Origin: Ulota crispa
Lineage: Eukaryota > Streptophyta > Bryopsida > Orthotrichales > Orthotrichaceae
Direction of reading: 5' to 3'
Assembly (NCBI GenBank): GCA_963920765.1
Contig: OY987245.1
Location: forward strand, 3,736,727-3,800,726
DNA length: 64,000 bases
Each line of letters begins with the position of its first letter. The stretch's first letter is position 1. The translations under genes were made by a program, and so were the position numbers. This document shows, in pieces, positions 1 to 12,210 of the stretch. Below the pieces are notes generated by a model that ran no database searches, was not told the DNA's origin, and was given only the letters and a program-made list of their open reading frames with translations.

Positions 1-327
1 AGAGCAACAATTGGATAAGATCACAGCCCCACTCCCCTTTTGCTCAATAGCATGTATGAGCTTGGTTAAGGTCAAGTGCTTGCATATGGTCAACATTTTC
101 TTTTCATCAATTCCCATTTTGACTATTTAGTTGGAAAAGCATTTGGTTAGTGTTCCAAAAACATGAGTGAGAAAGCACCTCTAAAGTTGCAATCCCTAAA
201 ACTAGGGAAAGTAACACAAATGGATGGTTTGTTTATGATCAATGCTTGGATAAGGTCAACACTTTCTACAAGCCCAAAGTGTTGACGCTAACCAAGCACC
301 ACTGTATATCATATGGATATAATTCAA
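1..327. other. AT-rich intergenic DNA
   Basis: I see no coding sequence, RNA gene or clear repeat end here. The sequence is AT-rich and unstructured. Confidence 0.5.
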
Positions 328-724
328 GGGAATTGATAAATGTATCACACCCTTTTTACTAGTCTACCACAACAATTATATATGCCAAATGGTTATGATA
401 TTTTAGTAAGTGTGGACCATGTAAAGGACTTCACTAAACTGAAAATGTAACTTGACATATAAGTTGTAACTGTAGCTTTGTTTTTTAACTCTAGATCTTA
501 CAAATAGTATTGATTGAAAGATCTATTTTATGCTAAGTTTAACTTAGATCTTTAATCAATACTATGAGCAAGATCTAGAGTTGAAAACAAAGCATGTTAC
601 ATTATATCTTAATTTTAATGATGTTTTGTTTGTGATCCATACCTATTATAATATCATAAATATTGGACATATACAATATGTGTGGCAGAATAACCAAAAA
701 GGTGTGGTACATATATCAATTCCC
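328..724. repeat. Inverted-repeat MITE, GGGAATTGATA family, copy 1
   Basis: The left end GGGAATTGATAAATGTATCA and the reverse complement of the right end, GGGAATTGATATATGTACCA, match over about 24 bp and are followed by CACACC. A second palindrome sits in the middle (about 485-590), built around an ACTCTAGATCTT...AAGATCTAGAGT pair, so the whole unit can fold on itself. No coding capacity is visible. A second family member is at 53420-53831. The transposon superfamily is not clear because I see no convincing target-site duplication. Confidence 0.7.
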
Positions 725-981
725 ATAATTCAATCATGTTGATGTAACCCGGTCAATCATGTGGCTATAATATTGACAAAGGTGTATAGTAGTACTTGTT
801 TGAACTAATTTTGCATAAACTAATATCTTCCCTAAGCTAATATAGACACATGTCTTAACAGAGCCCCACCCTTCTCCATCCCCTCTCCACCCCATTGTGT
901 AAACTAATACTCCCTTTGTCCCATTATAAAGCTCCAAAAAACTTCTCCATGAGGGCTTAACTATATATTTAGTCATTAAGC

Positions 982-1290
982 TAGTGATAAATGCATTCTA
1001 TAATCAATATACCACCTACCAAATATCTGCAAAATCTCAAGTTTTTATGTTGCCATTTAGACACCCAAATTCCATGCAAAAAGTATCATATTTGTGCATA
1101 GTTTGTGAAGGCTGCCGCCTCCTCATTATTTTAGTCTTTGTACTAATGACACATGCATTCTAGAATCAATATACCATTTACCAAATGTGTGCAAAATCTC
1201 CAACTTTGATGTTGCCGTTTGGGCACCCAAATTCCATGCAAAAAGTACCATATTTGTACATGTTGCTAGCTCCTCATTATTAATGATTTA
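982..1290. repeat. Direct duplication inside the Stowaway-like element
   Basis: Positions about 982-1125 and 1143-1290 are two direct copies of one unit. Both run from ATGCATTCTA through CCAAATTCCATGCAAAAAGT to CTCCTCATTATT. The same unit occurs once in the related element near 50.74-50.88 kb, so one copy is probably ancestral and the pair here is a local duplication. Confidence 0.65.
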
Positions 1291-1329
1291 ACCCCTGTGC
1301 GCCCAGCACAAGTCCACTCAAATCCAAAC

Positions 1330-1581
1330 AACATCATATTAATTAAATTGGGAAAAAGAGTACATTTTGGGACTTTCACTATTTTTGTCATTATGTAAAA
1401 TTCAACATATAAAAAAAAAATGCAATTTTTTGTACAATATTGAAGTCTCAGTGATTGCCTACAAGAATTTTTAAAAAAATTCAACTTTGAGCTATAGCTA
1501 TGCATGCATTTATTGTATGTAAAATTAAGATGGAGTACAAAATGGTACCTTCATTTTTCTCAATTAATCTAATATGGTGTT
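1330..1581. repeat. MITE, ATTAAATTGGGA family, copy 1 (nested)
   Basis: The terminal inverted repeat AACATCATATTAATTAAATT...GGGAAAAA has its partner at the right end (TCAATTAATCTAATATGGTG). The subterminal word GGAGTACAAAATGGTACC near the right end is shared with the copies at 35.9 and 37.7 kb. It lies inside the Stowaway-like element at 910-2230, so it inserted later. It has no coding capacity. Confidence 0.65.
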
Positions 1582-2283
1582 AAAACCTTTGGAACTCATT
1601 CCAATCAAACTATCACCTAAAAGAGATCCATAAAAAATGACCGTACCAATTGGTAGTGCACATGGGCTCAAAGCTCCAAGGAAAAGGACACGTCCTTTCA
1701 CCATACCATTGAAAAGATTATAATGGTCAAACAAGGAAATTTTTCAAAACCAAGAAGCCATATTTTGGCCCCTTGGGAGCTCATGAGTTAAAGATTAGTA
1801 GCGACAATGGTACCTCATATGGACGAGGCCAAGCTTGTTAGGAGAAGAATGCTCTTTAACTCCTAAGCACCCCACAGCCCCAAATATTGCCTCTCACAAT
1901 TGAAAAAGTTATATGTTTGACTGTTATAATCTTTTCATCAATACAGATAAATCATGTGTCCATTTTTCCTGTACTTCTATGCCTATGTTCCCTACCAATT
2001 AATACGGCTATATTTTATGAATCTTGTTTGTCATGACAGATTAGTTGGATTGAGTGTGACTAGGTCTGCATTTTGGTGAATATGGCATGGGTGCTCAGGG
2101 TGCTTAACTTGCCCCTATGGGATAATTGGACATGACAAACGCTTTCTCAGCAATTGAAAGTAGCAAAGGGAGCTTTTTAGAGGGACAAGAACTATGCCTA
2201 ATTTGGAGCTTTATATTGGGACAGAGGGAGTATCAAACACCTGATTCCACGCATTTTAGTTCAAACAAGTCCTATTGTACTAT

Positions 2284-3133
2284 ACACTACCCTTGCAAAT
2301 CTTTACACCCAACCCTTTTACTACTTAGCAAACTTAGCATTTTATAGAACACTTTTGAAACTTTTACATTTTGTACCATTGATCTTTGATTCTTATACAA
2401 TCGCAATCATGCATACCAAATTTTGAGTTCCAAAAAATCAAAACTCTATTTTTGGTGATTTATTTTACCTAAGATTCATGGTTTTGTGTAACAAATGATT
2501 AAAGAAAATTGGTGATGATTTTTTGAGATTTGATTGCAAGGATATGTAGGAAACAACCATAAGCACATCTTTCCTTCAAGCAAAATTCTCCAAAAAGTTT
2601 CAAAATTCCTTCTATATAGATTTTCACGTTATAAGGGTGAACATGACCAAATTTAGCAAAAAGGACATCTCTATTTTATTATTAGATTTTGGAAAATTGA
2701 CTCCTATACTTTGATTAAGTCTATACCTTTGAGCATAAAATAGAGATATCTTTTTTGCTAAATTTGGTCATGTTCACCCTTATAACGTGAAAATCTATAT
2801 AGAAGGAATTTTGAAACTTTTTGGAGAATTTTGCTTGAAGGAAAGATGTGCTTATGGTTGTTTCCTACATATCCTTGCAATCAAATCTCAAAAAATCATC
2901 ACCAATTTTCTTTAATCATTTGTTACACAAAACCATGAATCTTAGGTAAAATAAATCACCAAAAATAGAGTTTTGATTTTTTGGAACTCAAAATTTGGTA
3001 TGCATGATTGCGATTGTATAAGAATCAAAGATCAATGGTACAAAATGTAAAAGTTTCAAAAGTGTTCTATAAAATGTTAAGTTTGCTAAGTAGTAAAAAG
3101 GATTGGGTGTAAAGATTTGCAAGGGTACTGTAC
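2284..3133. repeat. Long near-perfect hairpin (foldback element FB1)
   Basis: The left arm (about 2284-2681) and right arm (about 2741-3133) are reverse complements over roughly 390 bp. By eye I count only about half a dozen mismatches. The loop is about 60 nt. A transcript through it would form a very long, almost uninterrupted double-stranded stem. Part of the stem (2510-2585) is recognisably shared with two other foldback elements at 33.92 and 55.18 kb. No protein is encoded. The high arm identity implies recent formation or ongoing homogenisation. Confidence 0.85.
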
Positions 3134-3190
3134 ATAAAAATTTGAATGAAAATCATCAATTTTATGTATTAAAGAAAAGCAATTTGATCA

Positions 3191-3297
3191 TTTAACCCTG
3201 AAAGGACAGATTGGTCACCGCAGTTTGATTGTGCGGTGAGTATTTGCCGAGGATGTTTTTTGACCTCCTCGTCCTTTTAAGGGTTAAGTCGCTTTTG
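3191..3297. repeat. Short inverted repeat, TTTAACCCCTAAAGG family
   Basis: TTTAACCCTGAAAGGAC on the left pairs with GTCCTTTTAAGGGTTAA on the right, about 107 bp apart. The ends resemble the larger elements at 10.5, 23.4 and 56.9 kb, so this is probably the shortest derivative of that family. Its centre is less AT-rich than its surroundings and includes a small CACCGCA...TGCGGTG stem. Confidence 0.6.
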
Positions 3298-4448
3298 GCC
3301 TCCTAAGCAATTACAAAGCTAACAATATTACGGCAATCCGTAAGGTTTGAAAATTTGGAAACACAGCATTGTTCACCAAAGTTAAATATTTTCTTAGAAC
3401 AAAAAGGAGGCTAAGTATTTTACATCAGAGGTACATTAGCATCACAAAGTCAAGAAACATATATGACAAGTCTCTACAAGAGGAACATTGACACCAATAC
3501 AAATGGTCTAATTGACTACACTAACTATTGCAGATTTAGTGTTCTACAAAATTTGTATTGCTGCAAACTTGGTTCTTCTTTTGAGAGATTGGTACAATAC
3601 GATAATATTTCAACTGTGGTTCTGCACTACTCAGATATATTCATGTTATTTTATCCAATGTTAGTGAAGTAATTACCTTTTTGGATGAGGCTGTTGGTGA
3701 GTCACCTAGCAAGGAAACAGACAATAAAAAGGAATAACCACTCATTGGCAAACATTGTACATACAAAATCAATATACCTTATCCTATGGTGTTGCTTACC
3801 AGGTATGTGACCCAACTGCACTTTATTGACGGAAACTTTGTTAACTACAATGAATAAATTGTATATTCAACTTTGTCCACGGTCAACCTTAGAGATGCCT
3901 TCCAAGTCCTGAACTGAACGGAACATAATTTTCAGATGAGAAAAGCTGCTCATCTTGCTAATTTACATCTGGCTAATGTAGCCTAAATTAAAATGGGAAT
4001 CCTACAATGGATTACCAGTAACAGCCAAAACAATACAACTCTCAACATTCACTACGAAATCACCACCCTGCAAGGAACTTCAATACTAGAGAGCAACTAG
4101 ATCCATTCCTTTCAGGAATATGCCTACAAGCTCAGCCCCAAACCTATTTATCAGCTCCAAAGCTCTATCCTTCTGGCATCGGTGTTCCTCAGTAGGAAAG
4201 TGCATTCAGAAAATCGAGTCTGACATGAGAGAAATCAACAAGTACCCCAAGAAGGATTTAGGGTATTACCAGGGAACTAATGAGACTAACGCCAACATGG
4301 AGCTTTCATCCATCATTATTTACTTAGCTATCAACCCATCGTTTAGATATATAGAGCTCTTTATAATTGGATTCAAGAAAGAGCTGAAAAGTCTCAAAAG
4401 TTTGGATGAATTCCCATTAAACTACAAAGAGAGGAAGAACGAATTTGC
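3298..4448. other. 3' flank of the F-box gene
   Basis: This stretch lies downstream of the F-box gene stop codon on the minus strand and probably contains its 3' UTR and polyadenylation region. Open frames on the plus strand, such as the one at 4120-4458, have no recognisable domain and run antisense to the transcript, so I do not call them. No repeat ends were seen. Confidence 0.45.
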
Positions 4449-6339
4449 TCAAACTTGAGCGTCCAAGCGAGGTTCAAATGAGAAGCCCAGAACACTCCGT
4501 GCTTCCAGAATATTGTTTAGGGTACATGCGGGCAACCACCACCACGAATTTCGATACATATCATACATGAGCACCTCAAGGGAGGATGACTCTCTGAAGC
4601 ATACATAGTCTCCATGTGAAAAGCACATAAAATGGTGACGTTGAGATCTGCATGAACACAACAAACACATGAGTGCCTACAAACATCCTCGGTTATAATT
4701 TTTCTCAGAAAAGAAAACTTAACTGAAGACAGAAGTAATGGACCAAAAACATGTGCAGAAATTCCATTTGACAAAAATCTTCACACAACAAGCTGCTTAG
4801 AATCTGCTTCCTGCCAAATTGAAATGATCGAAACGTAAAAGGTTCAGTAGTTAGGATATGCAGATGACATCTAATAGCAAACATGCGGAGTGTGCAATGG
4901 AAAGGAAAGTAGAAAATATCTCAGTTATGCCATTGCTTCATGTTCGACATCTCACGTCCCTCACTTCAAAAACTTAGAAGGCTCAAGGAGGGCTCACTTG
5001 AAGAGCGTATTGAACAGTGTATCTGGCATGCGCTGAACTTCCAACCATTCACTTCTGGTCATATCCAGACGCCATAGGTGCACGCTTCTGAGCGTCCTGT
5101 ATTCTTCCACCCCTCCTACCATGAAAAGCTGGCCTCGATGGCCTATAAGCTGTGGACAGACCAAATTCAGAGGCATTCTGACTTTCAATTCATGCCAAGT
5201 TCCCTCACGTACATAAAAAGCCAAGATTCCAGCAGTCGCTCCAAAGCTCATACTGTACAGATACCCGTTTATGTAAGCCGTCCCTGTAATAAGAGCAATC
5301 CTTTTAGGAAGGCTGCTGGTCATATACCATGAGTTCGTTCTAGAGTCAAAAACCTGTACCAAATAAGATAACATAAGAAAAATCACATCAGAAAGCAACA
5401 GTCATCTTCAAGAACTGATCAGAAAGTGTCATCTCAAGCTCATCAAACTGTAACTTGCCGGTGCAACCCCTGTTAACGCAAATTCATGTAAACAAATCCT
5501 CGACGCACGCAGGATAATCAAAAAGGATTCTTCATAAGGAAGAGATCAAGGCACTTATTATTATGAGCAACTGCACATGAGCAGAAAAGAATGCACATTA
5601 ATAGAAAGCAGCAACAGGAGGGAATTGATTGAAGGACCTGAGATGTCACACTTTCACCATCTTGAACTACTAGAATCTTGTAAGTCCGATTCTCGCGATC
5701 CATCACCATGCCAACCACATACGGAGATTTCATGTGCAACATTGGAGGTAATTTCCGCAGTGTTCGCATCATAGGGTTCGACACGGAAAGATAGCGGTTC
5801 TGAGAACCTGTTCCCGCAAGACACAACAATCCTCCCGCAGTGGCCACAGCAACAGATTCAAAATACGGACAGGAGAGAAAAAACAAATGAGGTAGCAAGT
5901 GCCATTTCTGCGATGAAGGATCGTAAGCCGCACACTTTTGCTGCAGCGGATCTGCAAACATGAGGAACAACGACCCTTGCGAGGGAACTCTCGAGCAGAT
6001 CGAGAGAAAGCTTTTTTCGTTGATTATGTCGTTCCAGCGTTTGCATACACACCGGAGCCGGAAGAAGCTCGGCAAAGGTAACCATGCCAAAATTATGTCG
6101 TGCAGGTGCTCAGGCAAGTTACTCCAAAGCTCAGCATCCAAGGGCTCCACAGTCTCCCTTCTACCTGAATAAGGACGCGAATTTAGGGATGACTTCCCAC
6201 GCTCTCCTTTCTCAAAACTTCCATGCTTCCTTGAGCCATTAACCACAGACAAAGAAGCTAACGATCGCACTAGGTCGGTACTAGAAACAGACACAGAATC
6301 AGTCTCCATGCAGTCATCGCTGCTATTTTCCCCGCTCAT
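4449..6339 (-). CDS. F-box/kelch-type protein (SCF substrate receptor), 3 exons
   Basis: The modelled CDS is complement(join(4449..4647,4998..5353,5638..6339)), giving 418 residues. Introns of 284 and 350 bp have good borders (CAG|GTCCTT...TACAG|GTT; CAA|GTGAGC...GCAG|ATC) and keep the frame. Residues 71-110 form an F-box (LWSNLPEHLHDIILAWLPLP, then the CKRWNDII core), which would bind Skp1/ASK in an SCF ubiquitin ligase. The rest resembles the degenerate kelch/galactose-oxidase-like propeller of plant F-box/kelch proteins: a YDPSSQKWHLLP strand, VFDSRTNSWYM, and a C-terminal EVLMYDMYRNSWWWLPAC strand. The N-terminus (1-65) is Ser-rich and probably disordered. The size fits the family (about 400-450). 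The start is the first ATG of the open exon. The substrate is unknown. Similarity is to the At5g15710-like group, from memory of the family only. Confidence 0.88.
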
Positions 6340-6765
6340 TGCCGCTCAATGATGATTTACATTCACAGCACGATCCTTAAATTCAATGCCTTCGAAACCC
6401 TAGCTTCCCCTGAAGCTCTAATCATAACAAAACCCTAAGTGACAGAAAACATACTCCCAAATAGGTCACAAACAATCGAAAACATACCGAATTCCCGTGT
6501 TCTAAAGTTCAAAATCTGCTCCTCCGCTTCTGTTTAGTAAACCACGAAGATCATATCAAAACGAAGCCATAGAAATCAATAATAAAATGAGACAAAAATA
6601 TGCAGAATATTACATTCACAGTGCGATCCTGCTTTCAAAGCCCTAGCTCTCCCCCTCAAGTCGAGTTTTAAGAATTCCGACTAAGAAAGTCTCGAATAGG
6701 CCACAATTGACACATAACAAGACGACGGGGATTTGAAATGTACTCCTCGGCTTTCTGTTTTGGGG
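6340..6765 (-). promoter_or_regulatory. F-box gene leader/promoter, internally duplicated
   Basis: About 6357-6535 and 6612-6765 are direct repeats, diverged by roughly a quarter. Both start TTACATTCACAG, continue through a CCCTAGCT segment and end near CTTCTGTTT / TTTCTGTTTT. AAACCCTA telo-box-like words occur at 6395-6402 and 6430-6438 on the plus strand. This is the expected 5' UTR and core promoter of the minus-strand F-box gene, so the duplication may give two start regions. No TATA box was obvious. Confidence 0.45.
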
Positions 6766-7964
6766 ACTGTAGAGGTATTCGCGAAACGCTTTTTAAAATA
6801 ATAGAAGTGGAGACAATCATATGGCGTGCTCAAATAATACTATATTCGCCAATAGTCAATTTCCTTGTGAAGTGTCACTCAGACTCCGGGGTTAGGAACA
6901 TTGGGGTTCGGGAATCGCTCTGTCTGGCTATGGAGGCTATGGCGATGCTCTCTTGTGGCTGGAAAACCTTTGAGCAGCATCGAACAGGCTGCTCATTTAG
7001 TTTTCGTGGACGTGGCTTTTACGGTTGAGACAGAAAGAACTGCTTCGAAATGAAGATTCTGGCGTTTTAACCTAATCGGACATTACATTACATTAGGGGT
7101 AAGTTAGTCACACCTTCCTTCACCTCATTCTCAATCTTCACAGAATGGGATGTGGCAATAGGGATTTTGGAATCAACAAACTTTAAAAAAACTAATGTCA
7201 AGTTAGGAAGAAGAAACCAAAAATATTGACATCAATTTTAAGAGTCCAATTCAGTGTTTTTTTTTCACCTACCATACGTCACGTGCTCTTTTAGGAATGG
7301 AGAATTTTGAGAGTGAGAGAGGAGCATTGGTTCAATTTCTAACAGGGTGGCCTCAAGAGGCCCAAAAAAAAACACTAGTCCAATTACAAGCATTTGTTCA
7401 CAAAGATTTTTCAAAGTCCAAAATCCCTAAAATTGTATAATTGTGTGTAAGAGATGTTAAAAAAAGTGCTTATTGGTTCTTAAGTAGTAAGATTAGGCAC
7501 TCAGAATTGTCATGTTAGTCACCTAAAACCATCACTTTGTCACCCAAAATTATTAATATTTGTATTTATCAATCACTGACAGTGCTTGCAAGAATAGGTG
7601 ACGCCCATGGGGACACAGATGGAAATGGATGTTGCTACCTTAGTCACACCTTCATCTCCCCATTTTCAATCTTTAGAAAATGGGACCTTGGTACTCTCTC
7701 CTTGATTTGCAAAGGTCACATTCTTTGGAGATTGAGAAGTTTTTCTCTTCACCTCCTTAGGAGAAGCATGGGTGTGAAGAAGATTTTGTATGTGAAGTTT
7801 TTACCCATGTGTGTCTTTCTTTTCATTTAGCTCTTCTTGTTTTCACCCTCCTTGTAGTTGAAGACCTTGGTTGAGTGTGTGAATGCAACTTGCTTCCTTA
7901 CTGCATCACCACTCTTTAGGTGAACTCATTCACCACCACCTACAAAAGGAGAGTTAGAATGAGA
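6766..7964. other. Upstream region of the F-box gene and AT-rich spacer
   Basis: The first 300 bp have mixed composition with an open but unrecognisable plus-strand frame at 6738-7028. The rest is AT-rich. TAGTCACACCTTC words at about 7108 and 7640, each followed by CATTTTC/CATTCTC-AATCTT and AGAATGGGA-like sequence, hint at a degraded repeat. I see no supported gene. Confidence 0.4.
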
Positions 7965-8118
7965 CCCCATATTTGATCAATATGGAGTTGCATGTTATAT
8001 ATGGAGTGTATCCGGACATTGCGTTGGTCCAAATACACTCCATATATAACATACAACTCCATATATAACATACAACTCCATATATAACATACAACTTCAT
8101 ATTGATCAAATATGGGGG
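7965..8118. repeat. Palindromic element with 19-bp internal repeats
   Basis: CCCCATATTTGATCAATATG at the left pairs with CATATTGATCAAATATGGGG at the right. The right arm contains three to four tandem copies of a 19-bp unit (ACTCCATATATAACATACA, 8036-8094), while the left arm carries only one inverted copy. The repeats therefore expanded on one side of the hairpin. Confidence 0.75.
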
Positions 8119-8132
8119 TAACACCTTCTTCA

Positions 8133-8590
8133 TGGAGAAGTGCTCCCATCGGCTCCTATTTCCACTCCACAACTTCTCATTCTTCACAGAAGTTTCACTC
8201 TTGGAGAGAATGTGACTACCCCTAGTTTCTCTCCTTGATTGCAGGAGCCCCATCCTTTGAAAATTGAGAAAAACAAAATTCACCTCCAAAGACGAAGAAT
8301 GGGGTAAAGGAATCTTCACATGCAAACTTTTCACCCATGCTTACTTCTTTTTCACCCTAGCTAGTATGTGTTCAACTATCACTTTTCTTTTTTTAGGTGT
8401 CACTCCTCTTGTCTTAACCGTTTCTCCATTCTTTGTTCTCCATTCTTCTTGAGTCACAAAAAGGAAGTTTACCCTTCTTTGTGGAGAAGTGATCCCATTG
8501 ACTCCTATTTCTACTCCTAAATTTCTCATTCATCACAAAAATTTCAATCTTGGAGAAAATGTGCCTACCTCTATATTGCGTCCCTTGCCC
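8133..8590. repeat. Diverged direct repeat, about 125 bp x 2
   Basis: 8133-8253 and 8466-8590 share the order TGGAGAAGTG-TCCCAT-GACTCCTATTTC-ACTCC-TTCTCATTC-TCTTGGAGA-AATGTG-CTACC. I estimate three quarters identity. Related wording in the opposite sense is seen near 46.15-46.25 kb. No coding function is visible. Confidence 0.5.
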
Positions 8591-10490
8591 CAACTTTGCA
8601 AATCTCAACTCAATGCTAATTCCTAACTTTGTTGAGGGTGTATAATCCACAAAAAATAAATATAATACATATTTTTACATACTTTGGTCAAAACAAAATT
8701 TGGGGCTTAGCTTCCAAGTTGGGTTTACTTTTTTGGTGTATTCAAATTTTGAGCAAAGTTTCATTTTATTGGCACCAAAACTTCCAAAAATATTGCCATA
8801 GTATTTCTATATGAATTGGGACTTGGAAATTAGGACCTAAACTAGGTACAAAGAATAAAGTTCTGAATCCTAATTTTTAGCTCTCACCAATAATAAATAT
8901 GACATTTTAATGGGACTTCTGATGTGAAACACAATATAAATCTCCCTTGAATTCTTAAAACCTGATAGGTGTAGAGACTGAAAATTGGAGTTTATTGTAC
9001 AAAACTATTCTCCAAATCCCACGTCCCACCTCACTTAGAGATGTTTACATGGCGGCATTTTTTTATAGATTTTGGCGTTAGGAAATGGAGTTTTGAAATT
9101 GGAAGTTTGCTCCTTGAATTTGGTGTGGCCTATATCACAAGCATGACTTGAGAGCCAAGTTCCAATTTTTCTTTTCATAAGGTATTCATGGTACTTTTTT
9201 GTATCTCTTTTGGTTCTTGACAACTCCACAAGTAAGGGGTTTGATTTTGAACTAGGAATTGTAGAATTGATATGTGAACCAAAGTGCAAAGTACCTGTAA
9301 GTCGTACATTTTCTACTGGAAATGGTTATTAATATAATAATATTAATCATTGTGTTGGTTGCAAGACCATTGTGAACACTGAATGTTCAATTAGATTGAC
9401 TATCAGTCTCTCGGGGGCATAAGTAGTTTAGGAATGGTTTTAAGTTCTACTTATCAGATTCTAAACCTTGAGCAAATATTCCAACATGTTAAACTTGTTG
9501 TGACTATATTGCCTATCTCAAAAAATATTTACATGAAATCATGATGTTTTGGAGTTAGTAGACTTTAATTTAGTAAACTTTACCAAAAGTCTTGTCTCAA
9601 AAAGTGTTTTCAAATGTTTTGAAGGAAAAAATCTTGGTAATTCAACAAAAAAATTAGTTAAGTATTATTGACCTCAATTAAATGTATTGAACCATTTAGA
9701 TTAAAATCTATTTCATTGATAAAAGCACATAAAATCTATTGAATGTATTCATTAGTTCTTTCAATATGGCAACTTCAAGTCAACATGAATTGTCACATGC
9801 CTTTATTATCAAGTTGTAAAACAAATCTAAACTAAAAGACATTACAAATCCAATAGAACAAGATCTCTATCTTACTAAACAAAGTAGTTGTATTGACTAT
9901 GGTGCCATTTGATAAGATTCTAGAGCAATATTTGACCATACCAATACTAAGTACTAATACAATCAACACAACTATGTTTCCAAACATGGAAAAAAGATTC
10001 TTTATTATGGACTATATATAGAATAATCTTGCACACTTCAAGCACACACCACATATGTTGAAAAAAATAGAAACAAAAAACAAAAAACAAGCCTGGTGAA
10101 TGTAGATCTTATTGTTAAGTTAATCAATCACTTATTGATTCAATAAACAGAAGTTTAATAATACACCTACATATGTATTGTTTGATTTTTACTTGCACAA
10201 ATTGCAAATTTTAAAGGTTTGTAAGAATCTACATGACACCATTATAAAAATTTGTGTTTACAGATTGTAAAACGCATTCTCATTATAAACATAAATTTGT
10301 TTTTTAAGACATCAGTGTATTCAAAGTAGACATAGCTAAAATTGAATTTTCTTACTTTAGATAGAAACATCCAACAGGGCACAATCTTCCAACTTTGAGG
10401 CTTTGTTACGACAATTTCCAAACCACTACCACATAATTGGACCATCACTCTATTCTAGGCCTAAAATTTTGGAATTCAACTTAGATCAAG
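8591..10490. other. AT-rich intergenic DNA
   Basis: No gene, tRNA or clear repeat boundary is seen. Open frames are short, AT-driven and lack recognisable motifs. Confidence 0.45.
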
Positions 10491-10974
10491 TTAACCCTTA
10501 AAGAATGGATGGATCACCGAGGCTTGCCTTGCCTGTAGCATTCAGTGTTTTTTTTTTTTTGGCGACAAGTCGTCATTCTTGCTCACTGTATTTGCTTCCC
10601 TCCATGTGTGCTCCAATGTGGAGAGGACAAAGCAGCGCTCTGTTGCCAGAAAAAAAAACACTGGTAGCATTCTACAGTGTTTTGCACATGGGCACCAATA
10701 ATACTGTTTCAAAAAGTTGGAAAAGTCAACAGTGCATGGTGCCCTCAATAAAATTGCAAGAAGGGCAGCTCTAGAGCTAACACCATGTATCACAATTTGA
10801 GTTACAAACAAAATGAATGTATTTGAAGAGGTAATTTTTTGGCTTTTATGATGCACTACGCATTTATGATCACTTCTGAAAAAAATCAAATCAAAATCAG
10901 TTTTTTTTTGGGATACATAGTCTTTTTCCGAACACAAAGGACATTTTTTGTCCATGCTAACGTTTAGGGGTTAA
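10491..10974. repeat. Inverted-repeat element, TTTAACCCCTAAAGG family
   Basis: GTTAACCCTTAAAG at the left end pairs with CGTTTAGGGGTTAA at the right end. Inside, two T/A tracts (about 10544-10560 and 10649-10662) sit in CAGTGTTTT...AAAACACTGG, forming a second hairpin. The internal GC is higher than in surrounding DNA. It matches the terminal design of the elements at 23.4 and 56.9 kb but the interior is different. Confidence 0.55.
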
Positions 10975-12210
10975 GCCATCATAGTCTAGATATAAATATT
11001 GGTGCAATAATTGTTGCAATAATCTAAAAGAACAAAAGCCTTAGTGTATCTTTTATACTTTCTGGATATGATATAAAAAACTTCATAGATTCTCTGGTTT
11101 AATCAACTTTTTTTTTTTTCATTTGATGGTTTTCACTACCAAATTTAAAATCATACAAATTGAATGAATATTATTGTAAAAACTTGGCATGTGAAAACAA
11201 AACAAGATATTTCCAAACTCTAGACCATTTACTACTTATAAAAGTTGATTAAATTTCTCCTCAATTTGAAATAATGATCGACTTTGAGGTTGCAAAAGTA
11301 CAAAAAAAAAAAAAAAAAACTTTAATATGTATGTAAGATGTAGTATCTTTATAAAAAAATGAATCTATATAATTATTATATTTAGCTAAATAAATTTATT
11401 TAAATCCTTCACAATCACAAAAAAAAATAACATACAATTTATGAAAAGATGAAGATGCTATGATTTGAATACAAATTTCATAGAGAATTCTTAAAACATA
11501 AGAAATTTGCCTTAATTTCCGGATATCATAACTTGAGCAACTAAAACTAACAATAATAGGCTACTAAGTTAGTACTACGTAAGCTTGTTCTACATGCCAA
11601 AAAAGGATATTTGACTACCATTCATGTTAACAATGTCTCTAAAGTTCTAAACATTTCAAACATTAAAATTTATGATTGTTAGCATTTAACAAATGTCACT
11701 ATTTTCAAAGTTATATTTGTAGCTTCAAAGTATGAATTTTACAAAGAAACACTTGAATTTTTTTGAGCAAGCAAATGTTTATCTTTAAGCATTTATTGGT
11801 TAAGATTTTTCCTTAGATCATGTTGTTGGCTGCTATCCAACCATGCAACTATTATTTTTTGAGCACCCAAACAAGTTTGTCATATTTTAATCAATCAGTG
11901 TAAATAATGTGATTAAATTTTTTGATTTAATTGCTTAGTGATAATCCAAAACAATATGTAAAAATAGGCCTTTTGTAATTTGTATAATTGTATTGGCTAG
12001 TCACTTGGAAATTAGAGGATTACTTCAAGTTCTCAATAGAAGTGAACCATCTTTTAATTAAAATGATGAACATACATAGAATTTATTTTTAGTTATCAAA
12101 TCAAAAAATTCCATTGAAATGATGAATATTTACAGATTGTATTTTTAGTTATCAAATCAAAAAATGAAAGGCAATTTTGCAAGAAAGGAAAAAACTATTC
12201 ATCTTGCAAA
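10975..12210. other. AT-rich intergenic DNA with homopolymer runs
   Basis: Contains A/T runs (for example about 11302-11319) and no supported gene. A direct repeat TTTTTAGTTATCAAATCAAAA occurs near 12087 and 12142. Confidence 0.45.

Larger units (their letters stand above)
910..2230. repeat. Stowaway-like (Tc1/mariner) element with nested insertion
   Basis: The ends are CTCCCTTTGTCCCATTATAA on the left and, reverse-complemented, CTCCCTCTGTCCCAATATAA on the right. Each is flanked by TA (908-909 and 2231-2232). CTCCCTCCGTCCC-type ends with a TA duplication are the hallmark of plant Stowaway elements. At 1.3 kb it is longer than usual because a second MITE (1330-1581) and further sequence lie inside it and its internal unit is duplicated. 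A shorter, decayed relative is at 50661-51047. No transposase is visible. Confidence 0.75.

Noticed and set aside
4120..4458. Plus-strand 112-codon gene downstream of the F-box gene
   Set aside because: It runs antisense to the F-box 3' region, has no motif, and its end overlaps the F-box stop codon.
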